DNA of 64,000 nt from contig JANQEE010000020.1 of assembly GCA_028278525.1 (NCBI GenBank), positions 186,001 to 250,000 on the forward strand. Direction: 5' to 3'. This DNA is from Minwuiaceae bacterium. Its GTDB lineage: Bacteria > Pseudomonadota > Alphaproteobacteria > Minwuiales > Minwuiaceae. Below, piece by piece: positions 8,318 through 16,824 of the stretch (position 1 is its first letter; every line of letters begins with the position of its first letter). Position numbers and translations under genes: made by a program. The notes beneath the pieces were generated by a model. It was given only the letters and a program-made list of their open reading frames with translations, was not told where the DNA came from and did not search any database.

Positions 8318-9226
8318 GTGGACATACGTGCGGATTGGAACGGCCTGAAGATCGTGCTGGCGATCCATCGCGCCGGGTCGCTTAAAGCGGCAGCCATGGC
8401 GCTGAAGGTCGATCAATCGACGGTCGGACGCCGGCTGTCGGCCATCGAAGCCGAACTCGGCACTATCCTATTCATCCGGGACAATCATGGCTTCGAGGCA
8501 ACCGACGCCGGCAGAAAGGTCATCAAGCGCGCAACGGGCGTGGATTTCGAGGTCATGCGGCTGCAAAACGACCTGCAGTCGACCGGCGAGACCGTGCACG
8601 GCATGGTTAGGATCGCGACCAATCCCTGGATCGCCACCCATCTTCTAGCACCGAACCTACCGCTGCTTTTGGACCATCACCCCAATCTGAAAATCCATAC
8701 GCTGTCCGACACCACAGTACGCGACCTGGCCGCACGCGAAGCGGAAATCTCTCTTTGGCTGGAGAGAGAGCGCAATCCAGGCGAACTCAGTTTCCTGGTC
8801 GGCAAGATAGATTACGCCGTGTACAGCGCCCGGAACGCGGATCCGACCCAACTGAAATGGATAAGCTATTGGGACGATCACCACCGCCCCGCACCCATGC
8901 GCCAGTTCATGAGGGAACACCCTGGAGAAACCCCGTTGATGATGGCCAACGACATCAACGCGGTCTGCTCCGCCGTGCGGCAGGGGATTGGCAAAGCCAT
9001 GATGCCTATGCCGGTGGGCGACGCCGAGCCGGGCCTGGTGCGGCTGACCGAATGCCTGCCGGAGATGACGCAGAAGCTGCAGGCGGTGGTCCACCCGGAC
9101 GTGGCCGGCGAGCCGAGCATCCGCGCCACGCTGGGGTGGCTGCAGTCGGTCTGCTGTCCGCCTCCTGACGCGGTCTTGGCCTGTGGGGCTGATGGCGCTC
9201 GCAAGTCGCTGAAAAAGGGCACCTGA
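8318..9226 (+). CDS. LysR-family regulator, paralogue 1
   Basis: LysR-type transcription factor of 302 residues. The N-terminal winged helix begins DWNGLKIVLAIHRAGSLKAA, with the recognition region KVDQSTVGRRLSAIEAELG. The effector-binding domain follows (VRIATNPWIATHLLAPNLPL). GTG 8318 is chosen because AGGAG lies 8 nt upstream and it aligns with the paralogues' MDWND start. The last codons (from about 9201, ARKSLKKGT) are encoded inside a palindromic repeat, so the natural C-terminus has been replaced or extended. The paralogues are at 11336 and 12452. The target genes and effector are unknown. Confidence 0.82.
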   Translation: MDIRADWNGLKIVLAIHRAGSLKAAAMALKVDQSTVGRRLSAIEAELGTILFIRDNHGFEATDAGRKVIKRATGVDFEVMRLQNDLQSTGETVHGMVRIATNPWIATHLLAPNLPLLLDHHPNLKIHTLSDTTVRDLAAREAEISLWLERERNPGELSFLVGKIDYAVYSARNADPTQLKWISYWDDHHRPAPMRQFMREHPGETPLMMANDINAVCSAVRQGIGKAMMPMPVGDAEPGLVRLTECLPEMTQKLQAVVHPDVAGEPSIRATLGWLQSVCCPPPDAVLACGADGARKSLKKGT

Positions 9227-9380
9227 GCGTTTGCCCACCCTTCGAGACGGCCCTGCGGGCCTCCTCAGGATGAGGGTAGACGTGTAGAAAACACGATGAC
9301 CTCATCCTGAGGAGCGGCCCGAAGGGACGCGTCTCGAAGGGTGGGCAAACGCCCCGCGCCCTTTTTCAGCAGCCTGCTAG
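9198..9380. repeat. Palindromic stop-codon element, copy 1
   Basis: About 183 bp with long imperfect terminal inverted repeats: left GTCGCTGAAAAAGG and right CCTTTTTCAGCAGCCTGCTAG. Inside are matching GCGTTTGCCCACCCTTCGAG and CTCGAAGGGTGGGCAAACG arms and GATGAGG/CCTCATC near the centre. The right-hand CTAG (9377-9380) contains the TAG stop of the minus-strand regulator. The left arm encodes the end of LysR 1. The copies at 19633 and 37639 are closely similar. No transposase is encoded. Confidence 0.85.
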
Positions 9381-10939
9381 CCGAGACGGGCGAAGCCTTT
9401 CGCCATAGCGCGGCGCTGAGGTTCCGGAAAGGCGTAGGCGCGCCGAAAATCGGTCTCAGTGAAGTCCGGACGCTGCTGACGGAGTCGGGTGAGGATGCGG
9501 CGGCCGTCGTCAACGCGACCGGCGAGGCCCTGGCAGCACGCCGCCATGAAAAGCACGAACGCGTGCGCCTCGGTAGCGGCAGCGGCCTGGGCGGCGCGGT
9601 CGGCGGCGGTGTCGTAGTCACCCAGCGCGACGGCATGCCCCGCATAGGCGATCCGGTAGGCGAAGGTCAACGGGTCGTAGGGAGACAGGCGGCAGGCGCG
9701 GTCGAGATGCGCGATGCCGAGATCATGCTCGCCGGAAAACTGAAGCACATTACCGTAGGCGTAGTGACCGTTGGCGAAGTTGGCGGCGAGATCAATCGTG
9801 GTGTGGAGCGTCGAGATTGCAGCCGGGTAGTTGTGGACGAGCATCTGCGCGTGGCCGAGAACCCAATGGCCGTTGGGGTCAAGCGGGTCGAGGCTTAATG
9901 CCTCGCGCGCGTGCTCGAAGGCGCGGTCGAGCGAGCCGTCGCGGCCGGACGCCGGGCCGAGGAACGCGCGCCGCCAATGGACGAAGGACCGGGCAGCAGC
10001 GATCCGCGCAGAGGCGGGATCGGCGGCGGCGGCTTGATCGAGGAACGTTTGGGCCCGGTCGAGGGCATCGCCGCGAAAACTGAACAGGTGCGGATAAGCG
10101 CGGTGAAAGAGCGTCCACGCGTCGAGCGCGGCGATCGGTTGCCGCATCGCGCGGCGGCGTTCGGTCCGCTCGATCTCGCTCTCCACAGCGGCGGCAACGC
10201 GATCGGCAACATCGAACTGCAGGACCGGAAGGTCATCGAGCGGGTGATCGAAGCGGTCGGCCCAGACCATCTGGCCGGTCGTGGCGTCAAGCAAAGAGAG
10301 GGTGAGCGACAGGCGGCGCGGCGCGAAGGTGGCGCAGCCGTCGAGCAGGTAGCGAACCCCGAGCGCGCGGGCTATGCGGGACGGATCAGGGTCGTCACGC
10401 CACCGGGCGACGACCGAGGCGCGGGCAGTGACGAAAAGCCAGCGGATGCGCGACAGGGCGATGTTGATATCGCGGGCGAGTGCATCTTCGGCGCCCGGCT
10501 GCACCGACGGATCGCCGGCCCTCTCGAACGGCAAGACGGCGATGGAGGGTCGCGCGGGGAGCGGCAGGTCCGTGGGCGGTTCGGGCCGGCTCTCCGGCTC
10601 GGGCGCCGCAGCCCGCGGCGACGCGTCGACACTCTGCGTGACCGGCGGGACAAGCCGCAGGCCGCGACGCGGCACGGTCGCGATCAGGCGCTGGTCGCGA
10701 CCGTTGTCGCCGAGAGCCCGCCGGGCACGGCTGATGCACGCATCGATCGCGGCCTCCGTCACCACGCGCCCCTTCCAGACGCGGTCGACCAGCATCTCAC
10801 GGGACACGAGGCCGCCGCCTTGCTCGGCCAGCAGACAAATCAGGTCGAAGACCTTCGGCTCGACGGCCGCCTCCGCCGCGCCGACGCGAAGCCGGTGGCG
10901 CTGCGTATCGAGTTCGCAATGGCCGAAACGATAGATCAC
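9377..10939 (-). CDS. Winged-helix (CadC/OmpR-type) regulator with TolB-like and TPR region
   Basis: About 520 residues in three parts. Residues 1-100 form an OmpR-type winged helix (IYRFGHCELDTQRHRLRVG, LLAEQGGGLVSREMLVDRVW, then SRARRALGDNG and VPRRGLRLV). After a Pro-rich linker comes the domain that often follows such helices or cyclase domains (SIAVLPFERAGDPS, LGVRYLLDGCATF, GQMVWADRFDHPLDDL). The C-terminal half holds TPR-like repeats (LSLDPLDPNGHWVLGHAQML, CRLSPYDPLTFAYRIAYAG). No transmembrane helix is seen, so it is probably a cytoplasmic regulator. The start is uncertain: GTG 10939 fits the domain edge, and TTG 10981 is possible. It runs against the flanking LysR genes and splits their array. 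Confidence 0.75.
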   Translation of the reverse strand: MIYRFGHCELDTQRHRLRVGAAEAAVEPKVFDLICLLAEQGGGLVSREMLVDRVWKGRVVTEAAIDACISRARRALGDNGRDQRLIATVPRRGLRLVPPVTQSVDASPRAAAPEPESRPEPPTDLPLPARPSIAVLPFERAGDPSVQPGAEDALARDINIALSRIRWLFVTARASVVARWRDDPDPSRIARALGVRYLLDGCATFAPRRLSLTLSLLDATTGQMVWADRFDHPLDDLPVLQFDVADRVAAAVESEIERTERRRAMRQPIAALDAWTLFHRAYPHLFSFRGDALDRAQTFLDQAAAADPASARIAAARSFVHWRRAFLGPASGRDGSLDRAFEHAREALSLDPLDPNGHWVLGHAQMLVHNYPAAISTLHTTIDLAANFANGHYAYGNVLQFSGEHDLGIAHLDRACRLSPYDPLTFAYRIAYAGHAVALGDYDTAADRAAQAAAATEAHAFVLFMAACCQGLAGRVDDGRRILTRLRQQRPDFTETDFRRAYAFPEPQRRAMAKGFARLG

Positions 10940-11335
10940 GAACGCACCCGAATAGCCCGAAGCGGACTGGCCGAAAACCAAATTGAGGCGGAGGCGTCGA
11001 AATGTCAGGGATTCGTAAGGTCATTGTCAAGCGGCGGGTCCGCTTGCCGTATAGGGTCCGCTCCGCTTCAGGGGGAGCCTCGGATTGAGGCCCAATTCAG
11101 CCGTCGGTCATTTGAAGGTGAGGTCCAAAAACCGTCGACACCAGTCAGGGGCTGTAACGCAGATGTTTGCAAGCGGCGGATGCACCATTGCATTCACGAA
11201 AACGTTACAAAGCCACAAACCTGCGTCCACCGGATGCAGGTCCGCGTCTTCTGACCGGGTCAAAGACGGATAGCCCGGAGGATCCGCATCCTGCGGGGCG
11301 CTATGGGGGCATGGGTGTAGCTTGGGGAAGCGCTC
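10940..11335. other. Divergent intergenic region before LysR paralogue 2
   Basis: This 396-bp stretch lies between the divergent winged-helix gene and LysR 2 and should hold both promoters. It contains the 16-bp word GCAGATGTTTGCAAGC (11159-11174), nearly identical to one before LysR 1, and the shared motif at 11259-11276. No gene is convincing. Confidence 0.5.
11259..11276 (+). promoter_or_regulatory. Shared motif upstream of LysR paralogue 2
   Basis: GTCAAAGACGGATAGCCC matches 8254-8271 at 15 of 18 positions and shares the AGACGG core with 12365-12388. It sits about 60 bp before the start codon, a usual place for a LysR operator. Confidence 0.45.
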
Positions 11336-12286
11336 ATGGATTGGAACGATTTGAAGACCGTACTGGCGATCCACCGTGCCGGATCGCTGAAGCGGGCCGC
11401 GGCATCGCTGAAAGTCAATCAATCGACGGTGGGCCGACGCCTGTCGGCCATCGAAGCCGCTCTGGGCGTTATCCTGTTCATTCGCGACCGTCAGGGCTTC
11501 GAGCCGACCGACGCCGGGCTGGCGGTCATCAAGCGCGCCATATTCGTCGACACCGAAATCATGCGGTTGTTGAACGACCTGCATTCTTCCGCTGAAAGTG
11601 CGGGCGGGGTGGTCCGGATCGTCACCAACCCCTGGGTCGCCACCCACATTCTTGTGCCGCGGCTGCCGCTGCTGTTGAGCGAGCACCCCAACCTGAAAAT
11701 CCACACGCTTGCCGATACCGCTGCCCGAAACCTGGCGGCGCGGGAAGCGGAAATCGCCCTTTGGTTCGAGAAGGAGTCCGGCCCCGGCGAAATCAATTTC
11801 AAGCTGGGCCAATTGTCCTATGCCGTCTACGGGCCCAGGGAGGGAGATCCGAAAGGACTGAACTGGGTAACCTACTGGGACGATCGCTATCATCGCGCGC
11901 CGATGCGATGGTTCGAGACGGAAAGCCACGGCGAAACGCCGATCATGATGGCGAACGACATGAACGCGGTCTGTGCGGCGGTGCGCGAGGGGATCGGCAA
12001 AGCGCTGCTGCCGACGCCCGTTGGCGACGCCGAGCCCGGCGTGGTCCGGCTGAACGACGAAGCGCCGGAAGTCTCGCGGACACTGCGGGCCGTGATCCAT
12101 CCCGACATGGCCGGGGAGCCGAGCATCCTTGCCGCGTTGAGATGGCTGCAGACAATCTGTGGCACCGACCAAGGGGGCCCGACACAATCCGGTGTCGCCG
12201 TGAAGACCCGGCCAACGCCATCGGCGGAGCCGGATGAACGATCCGCGCTCTGGCCGTGCTTCGAGGACCAGCCGGCATCGCGGTAG
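11336..12286 (+). CDS. LysR-family regulator, paralogue 2
   Basis: LysR-type regulator of 316 residues. The DNA-binding domain begins MDWNDLKTVLAIHRAGSLKR with VNQSTVGRRLSAIEAALG. It is identical to paralogue 3 at 59 of the first 68 residues. The effector domain includes VRIVTNPWVATHILVPRLPL and a conserved MMANDMNAVCAAVREGIGKA loop. It carries a 30-residue tail absent from paralogue 3 (TRPTPSAEPDERSALWPCFE). A purine-rich GGGGAAG precedes the ATG. It lies 165 bp before paralogue 3 in the same direction, consistent with tandem duplication. Targets are unknown. Confidence 0.85.
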   Translation: MDWNDLKTVLAIHRAGSLKRAAASLKVNQSTVGRRLSAIEAALGVILFIRDRQGFEPTDAGLAVIKRAIFVDTEIMRLLNDLHSSAESAGGVVRIVTNPWVATHILVPRLPLLLSEHPNLKIHTLADTAARNLAAREAEIALWFEKESGPGEINFKLGQLSYAVYGPREGDPKGLNWVTYWDDRYHRAPMRWFETESHGETPIMMANDMNAVCAAVREGIGKALLPTPVGDAEPGVVRLNDEAPEVSRTLRAVIHPDMAGEPSILAALRWLQTICGTDQGGPTQSGVAVKTRPTPSAEPDERSALWPCFEDQPASR

Positions 12287-12364
12287 AAAGCGTCACGAAC
12301 GGAATAAGCGGCCGGGCAGCAGCCCTGTGCCAGCGGCTTCGGTCTCGAGTTCGATTGTCCACAC

Positions 12365-12388
12365 CCTATGATTTTCACCACAGACGGC
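12365..12388 (+). promoter_or_regulatory. Shared motif upstream of LysR paralogue 3
   Basis: Starts CCTATGATTT and ends CACAGACGGC. It matches 8242-8265 at 20 of 24 positions and ends 63 bp before the start codon. It may be a conserved autoregulatory operator or simply duplicated upstream sequence. Confidence 0.5.
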
Positions 12389-12451
12389 AGCGCCGGAAGT
12401 CGCCATTCTTGGCCGCATTTTGACCGGAACCAATTGCAATGGGGCGTGCTT

Positions 12452-13318
12452 ATGGATTGGAACGATTTGAAATTCGTATTGGCTATACATCGCGCCGGGT
12501 CACTGACGCGCGCCGCCGAGGCGCTTAAAGTCAATCAATCGACGGTGGGGCGGCGGCTGTCCGCCATCGAGTCCGCGCTGGGCGTTGTTCTGTTCATTCG
12601 CGACCGTCAGGGCTTCGAGCCGACCGACGCCGGCCGCGCGGCAATCAATCGCGCCAGATCGGTCGACATCGAAGTCATGCGGCTGCAGAAGGACCTGCAA
12701 TCATCCGCCGAAAGCGTGCGCGGCGTTGTCCGGATCGTCACCAATCCCTGGATCGCCACCCATATTCTGACGCCGCAGTTGCAGCTCCTATTGAACGACC
12801 ACCCCCACTTAAGGATCCATACGCTGGCCGACACCGCCGCCCGAAACCTGGCGGCGCGCGAGGCGGAAATCGCGCTTTGGTTCGAGAAACAGTGCAATCC
12901 GGGCGAGATCGAATTCAAGCTGGGCCAGGTATCCTATGCCGTGTATTGGGCAAGGGATGCCGATCCCGACAGGTTGGGATGGGTCACCTTTTGGGACGAC
13001 CGGTACCATCGCGCACAGATGCACTGGTTCGAGACACAGAACCCAACCGAATCCCCGTTGATGATGGCGAACGACACCAACGCGGTCTGCGCGGCCGTGC
13101 GGGCGGGGGTCGGCAAAGCCCTGTTGCCGATTCCGGTGGGGGACGCAGAGCCCGGCCTGATCCGGCGGAACGGCGAAGCGCCGGAAATCACCCGCACCTT
13201 GCGGGCCATGATCCATCCGGATATGGCCGGCGAGCCGAAAATCCTCGCGGCGCTTCGGTGGGTGCAAACGGTCTGCGGCGCCGAGCAACCGATCTTGACC
13301 CAACAAGCCGCCGAATAA
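12452..13318 (+). CDS. LysR-family regulator, paralogue 3
   Basis: LysR-type regulator of 288 residues. The N-terminal helix-turn-helix begins MDWNDLKFVLAIHRAGSLTR with NQSTVGRRLSAIESALGVV. The effector domain (VRIVTNPWIATHILTPQLQL, NLAAREAEIALWFEKQCNPG) is closely related to those of the proteins at 8318 and 11336. ATG 12452 is chosen because it aligns with the paralogues; an upstream in-frame ATG at 12368 would run through the shared operator-like motif. No adjacent enzyme operon suggests a target. Confidence 0.85.
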   Translation: MDWNDLKFVLAIHRAGSLTRAAEALKVNQSTVGRRLSAIESALGVVLFIRDRQGFEPTDAGRAAINRARSVDIEVMRLQKDLQSSAESVRGVVRIVTNPWIATHILTPQLQLLLNDHPHLRIHTLADTAARNLAAREAEIALWFEKQCNPGEIEFKLGQVSYAVYWARDADPDRLGWVTFWDDRYHRAQMHWFETQNPTESPLMMANDTNAVCAAVRAGVGKALLPIPVGDAEPGLIRRNGEAPEITRTLRAMIHPDMAGEPKILAALRWVQTVCGAEQPILTQQAAE

Positions 13319-13430
13319 AGCGGCGAACCGGGTCCGTCTAGAACAACACCCGAAACGCTTCGATACGGAACGAACCTTCGGCGACGGCGCCGGTGCGATC
13401 ATCCGGCGGTTACAGCACCGGGAGATACCG

Positions 13431-13760
13431 ATGATTACCTGCTTCATTCGTTACGAGATCGACCCCTTCAAGAAAGCCGCCTTCGAGCGCTACGCCGAGA
13501 CCTGGGGCCAGGCGATACCCCGCTGCGGCGCCGACCTGATCGGATATTTCGCGCCGCACGAAGGCTCCAACGTCATCGCCTACGGCGTCTACAACATCGA
13601 AAGCCTGGCGGCTTACGAGGCCTATCGCGCCCGGCTGGCCGAAGACCCCCAGGGCCGCGAAAACTATGAATTCGCGGAGCGGGAAAAATTTATCCGGCGC
13701 GAGGACCGGATCTTCCTGAAACCGGCTTCCGCGCCGCATGGGAAAACGGTGGCGCGGTGA
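13431..13760 (+). CDS. NIPSNAP family protein
   Basis: A 109-residue dimeric alpha-beta barrel (ferredoxin-like) protein of the NIPSNAP family. It begins MITCFIRYEIDPFKKAAFER and has FAPHEGSNVIAYGVYNIESL and YRARLAEDP segments typical of the family. GGGAGA precedes the ATG. The role is unknown; relatives often lie beside catabolic or stress genes. It is probably transcribed alone, 112 bp after LysR 3. Confidence 0.8.
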   Translation: MITCFIRYEIDPFKKAAFERYAETWGQAIPRCGADLIGYFAPHEGSNVIAYGVYNIESLAAYEAYRARLAEDPQGRENYEFAEREKFIRREDRIFLKPASAPHGKTVAR

Positions 13761-13855
13761 AGGCCGGCAAAATACTTGCCATGTATAGAAATCAGCGATA
13801 AGAGATATCGGAATATGTAGTCTGCTCTTCGCGTAGCATATTAAAGAGTTTTGCT

Positions 13856-14791
13856 ATGTTCGAGAAAATCGTTCTCGTCATACCGTTGATACTGATCGAG
13901 ATCGGGTCCGTCTTCTTTCGGGTCTGTTTCTTTGTGGCCGGGAAAACCAGCCCTGTGGATGCGTACTGGGGGGTCGGCGACGACATACCCTTCCACCCGC
14001 CGATACTCCAGTTCTACATTCTGCGCCGGAACGTCAGGGCCAAATTCATCCAAAAAGAGGCGACCTATCGGACGGCGGAAGAGCTATGCCGGCAGAGGTC
14101 TTGCTTCGACTTCGACGACGGCCGGTTCATCGCATCCGATTTCCCGCCGCCGCCGGTCATCGTCGTGGACGACTTCTACGACGACCCGGTTTCGGTCAGA
14201 GACCTGGCCCTGGCCACGGAATACGCAGCATACGGACGATACTGGTTTTCCAGCGCGCTTTGGGTGAAAGCCGGCGCCTCCCTCGAAGGCGACGACTACT
14301 TCCACGGCTTTCGCCATAACGACGCTTCCGTCGTGGAGAAGCTTAGGAAATGCGTGATGGCGGAGATCGACATGGACAGCTGGGAGACCATGGGCGACGG
14401 CTGGAACGGCGCGTTTCATTACAAACTGAACAACGCGCTCACCGGCGGCGACGGCATCCATCACCATTGGAAGCCCCTGGATGTCGCTTACGGGTGGTCG
14501 GGCCTCGTCTACCTGAGCAACGAGGACGACCAATCGCCGGAAAACGGCACGAGCATCTGGCGCGACCGGCGCACCGGAAAATGCATCGCCGAGCACCACG
14601 AGGCTTTCTTCGACCGCAACCTCGAGGCGAAACACTGGGAGAAGGTGCTCGACGTGCAGCCTAAATTCAACCGGCTGGTCCTGTTCCGCTGCGACGTCTT
14701 CCACCAGGCCGGCTGGGGATTTGGCGACTCACTGGACAACGCCCGGCTGTTCCAGACGTTCTTTTTCTCGGTTCGCAAGGGCGGGCGATAG
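13856..14791 (+). CDS. DUF6445-type, 2OG-Fe(II) oxygenase-like protein with N-terminal membrane helix
   Basis: A 311-residue protein. Residues 4-28 (KIVLVIPLILIEIGSVFFRV) form a hydrophobic helix. The rest resembles DUF6445: PPVIVVDDFYDDPVSVRDLA near residue 100, GIHHHWKPLDVAYGWSGLVY near 200, and FRCDVFHQAGWGFGDS near 285. The His residues and Asp in HHHWKPLD and the later FHQAGWG fit a cupin/2OG-Fe(II) iron site, an inference from spacing. Family members occur near flavin-dependent halogenases, but none is visible here. It ends 5 bp before the convergent phzF-like gene. The substrate is unknown. If the membrane helix is an over-long start, the soluble domain begins near residue 30. Confidence 0.65.
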   Translation: MFEKIVLVIPLILIEIGSVFFRVCFFVAGKTSPVDAYWGVGDDIPFHPPILQFYILRRNVRAKFIQKEATYRTAEELCRQRSCFDFDDGRFIASDFPPPPVIVVDDFYDDPVSVRDLALATEYAAYGRYWFSSALWVKAGASLEGDDYFHGFRHNDASVVEKLRKCVMAEIDMDSWETMGDGWNGAFHYKLNNALTGGDGIHHHWKPLDVAYGWSGLVYLSNEDDQSPENGTSIWRDRRTGKCIAEHHEAFFDRNLEAKHWEKVLDVQPKFNRLVLFRCDVFHQAGWGFGDSLDNARLFQTFFFSVRKGGR

Positions 14792-14796
14792 ACGGG

Positions 14797-15717
14797 TTAG
14801 CCGGCAGCGCCGATCCCGATCGATCCGGTGCCGACGGTTACGGCGCCGCCGCCGATGCGGACCGCGGCGATGGCGCCGCCTTCTATGTCGACCTCCAGCG
14901 TCAGGTCGCTGGGGCGGCCCATCTCGTAGCCCTGTTCGAGGCGGAACCGGTTGGCGCCGTCGGCGAGGGCGCCGGCCTTCAGGAGCTGCGCGCTGAGCAG
15001 CGCCGTCGCCGAGCCGGTCGCGGGGTCTTCCGGAACGCCGGCGGTCGGAGAGAACATCCGGGCGCGGTAATCGGTCTCCGGCGCGTCGCCGCCGGCGGTG
15101 TAGACATAGGCGCTGTCGACCCCGGCCGATCCGATCAGTTCCGACCAGTGCGGTTCGCAGACCCTGACCGACGCCAGCACCGAGCGGGACGCGACAGGGA
15201 TGTACAGAAACGGGAACCCGCCTTCGACGACGCCGATCCCGTGTTGGCCGAAGCCGATATCCGCCGCCGCGATGCCGAGGGCGCGGGCGGCCAGGCCGGC
15301 GTCGGGGTTAGGCCCGGCCGCGGGGCGCGGGACGACCGGCGCGGTGAACATGGCGGAGACCGCCCCGCCGCGCCGCGCTACCGTGACCGGCACCAGGCCC
15401 GCGACCTCCTCCAGCCGGATCTCCGTATCGAAGTCGGCGTCGCCGTCGTGCATCCGCTCGGCCAGAAGGACCGCGCAGCCTACGGTCGGATGGCCGGCGA
15501 ACGGTATTTCGCCGGTGGGAAAGAAGATCCGGACCTTGGCCGTGTTGCCGGGGTCCGCCGGCTTCTGCACGAAGATGGTCTCCGAGAGATTGAACTCCCG
15601 GGCGATCGTCTGCATTTCGGCATCGGCAAGATCGTCCGCATCCAGCACCACGGCCAACGGATTGCCGGCGTAGAGCCGGTCGGTGAAGACGTCCAGGGTG
15701 AAAAAGCGATGCGGCAT
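14797..15717 (-). CDS. PhzF family epimerase/isomerase
   Basis: A 306-residue PhzF-family protein with a diaminopimelate-epimerase-like fold. It opens HRFFTLDVFTDRLYAGNPLA and carries the catalytic Glu in FNLSETIFV (E46), then FPTGEIPFAGHPTVGCAVLL. Near the C-terminus are RMFSPTAGVPEDPATGSAT and EQGYEMGRPSD, all strongly conserved in the family. No other phenazine genes are present, so this is a stand-alone member acting on an unknown small metabolite. It is divergent from the LuxR-type gene at 15957. Confidence 0.88.
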   Translation of the reverse strand: MPHRFFTLDVFTDRLYAGNPLAVVLDADDLADAEMQTIAREFNLSETIFVQKPADPGNTAKVRIFFPTGEIPFAGHPTVGCAVLLAERMHDGDADFDTEIRLEEVAGLVPVTVARRGGAVSAMFTAPVVPRPAAGPNPDAGLAARALGIAAADIGFGQHGIGVVEGGFPFLYIPVASRSVLASVRVCEPHWSELIGSAGVDSAYVYTAGGDAPETDYRARMFSPTAGVPEDPATGSATALLSAQLLKAGALADGANRFRLEQGYEMGRPSDLTLEVDIEGGAIAAVRIGGGAVTVGTGSIGIGAAG

Positions 15718-15956
15718 CTCTCTCCCGCCATTTTTCCGATTTGGTCCGGATCGCTATTTGGCGGCCACGCGGGTCCAGATTCAATGGAGACAATCGAAAA
15801 CATTGTCCCCGTTCTCCCGCGCGACGACCGGTGTGGCAAAGAGCACAGAGCGACGACGCGCCAGTCGTTACGGTCGCCGCGTGGGGTAGGCCGAAGGCCG
15901 GATCGTTGACGGAGACGCAATGCCGCGTGGGGAGCGGCAAGGGGAGGCTCCGAGAC

Positions 15957-16709
15957 ATGTTCAAGCTGGATTCGCTAGGCCTGCTCGACAGGTTGGAGAA
16001 CGCGGGCGATCAGGCGGACGCCCAATCGCTGTTTCAGGGCATGCTGGCCGAGAACGGCTTCGGCGAAGGCTTCTGCATGGCCGACGTCCCGATCGGATGC
16101 CGACGCGCATTGGTCGAGCATCACGAAACCATGGACCGGTTCGGCCGCCATGTCAGCGGATCGTTCTTCCCGAATATCGCCGAACGCATGAGCCGCCGCC
16201 GGCACGACCCGGTAACGGCGGCGTTGCGCAAAAGCGCGCGGCCGTGGGTGAAGAACGCCGAAGTCGACTGCGATACGACGGGCCTCGGCTACTTTGCGGA
16301 CATAACGCTGGATCACGGCCTGTCCGGCGCCGCGCTGTTTCCGGTGCACGGTCCCGGCGGCTCTTACGCGATCTACGGCCTTTACACGCCGCGGCAGGAA
16401 CCGGAGGTCTACACAGCGCTTTGCGATCACCTGGCGGAGTTGAATCTCGCGATCCTGTGTTTCCACAACGCCTGTCACGCCAGGTTCGCGAACGCCGACG
16501 CCGTGCATCCGGCCTGCCTGGCGCCGCGCGAACGGGAATGTCTGCTGTGGGTGGCTGCCGGGCTCAAGAGCAAGCAGATCGCCTACCGGCTCGATCTCTC
16601 CACCCACACGGTGAACGAGGCGATCGCCAGCGCCATGCGCAAACTGGGCGCCAACTCCCGCGCCGAAGCGGTCGCCAAGGCCATCGTCGCGAAGTTGATC
16701 GAGCCGTAA
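15957..16709 (+). CDS. LuxR-family transcriptional regulator (orphan)
   Basis: A 250-residue regulator. Residues about 1-165 resemble an autoinducer-binding-type domain (MFKLDSLGLLDRLENAGDQA, FAVHGPGG-like segment FPVHGPGGSYAIYGLYT). The C-terminal 60 residues are a GerE/LuxR helix-turn-helix: LAPRERECLLWVAAGLKSKQ, IAYRLDLSTHTVNEAIASAM, RKLGANSRAEAV. The ATG at 15957 has GGGAGG about 10 nt upstream; an upstream frame extension is Arg-rich and rejected. No luxI synthase is in the window, so it is an orphan as far as visible. It lies 115 bp upstream of a PEP-CTERM gene in the same direction, with a dyad between them. Confidence 0.82.
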   Translation: MFKLDSLGLLDRLENAGDQADAQSLFQGMLAENGFGEGFCMADVPIGCRRALVEHHETMDRFGRHVSGSFFPNIAERMSRRRHDPVTAALRKSARPWVKNAEVDCDTTGLGYFADITLDHGLSGAALFPVHGPGGSYAIYGLYTPRQEPEVYTALCDHLAELNLAILCFHNACHARFANADAVHPACLAPRERECLLWVAAGLKSKQIAYRLDLSTHTVNEAIASAMRKLGANSRAEAVAKAIVAKLIEP

Positions 16710-16718
16710 AACAGCATC

Positions 16719-16736
16719 ACAGACAGAACGGTCTGT
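16719..16736. promoter_or_regulatory. Inverted repeat between luxR-type and PEP-CTERM genes
   Basis: ACAGAC-N6-GTCTGT is a perfect 6-bp dyad starting 10 bp after the regulator's stop and about 90 bp before the PEP-CTERM start. It could be an operator or part of a weak terminator. It does not match the classical lux box. Confidence 0.35.
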
Positions 16737-16824
16737 ATGGGTTTTCCCTTACCCTATTTTTCGGGGATCGACCCGGCGCACCGCAACGCCGATCTTTCCA
16801 GCGTAACGTTGGAAAGGATACGGC

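Noticed and set aside
16719..16736. Dyad read as a lux box
   Set aside because: It lacks the CTG-N10-CAG pattern of known lux boxes; kept only as a generic inverted repeat.
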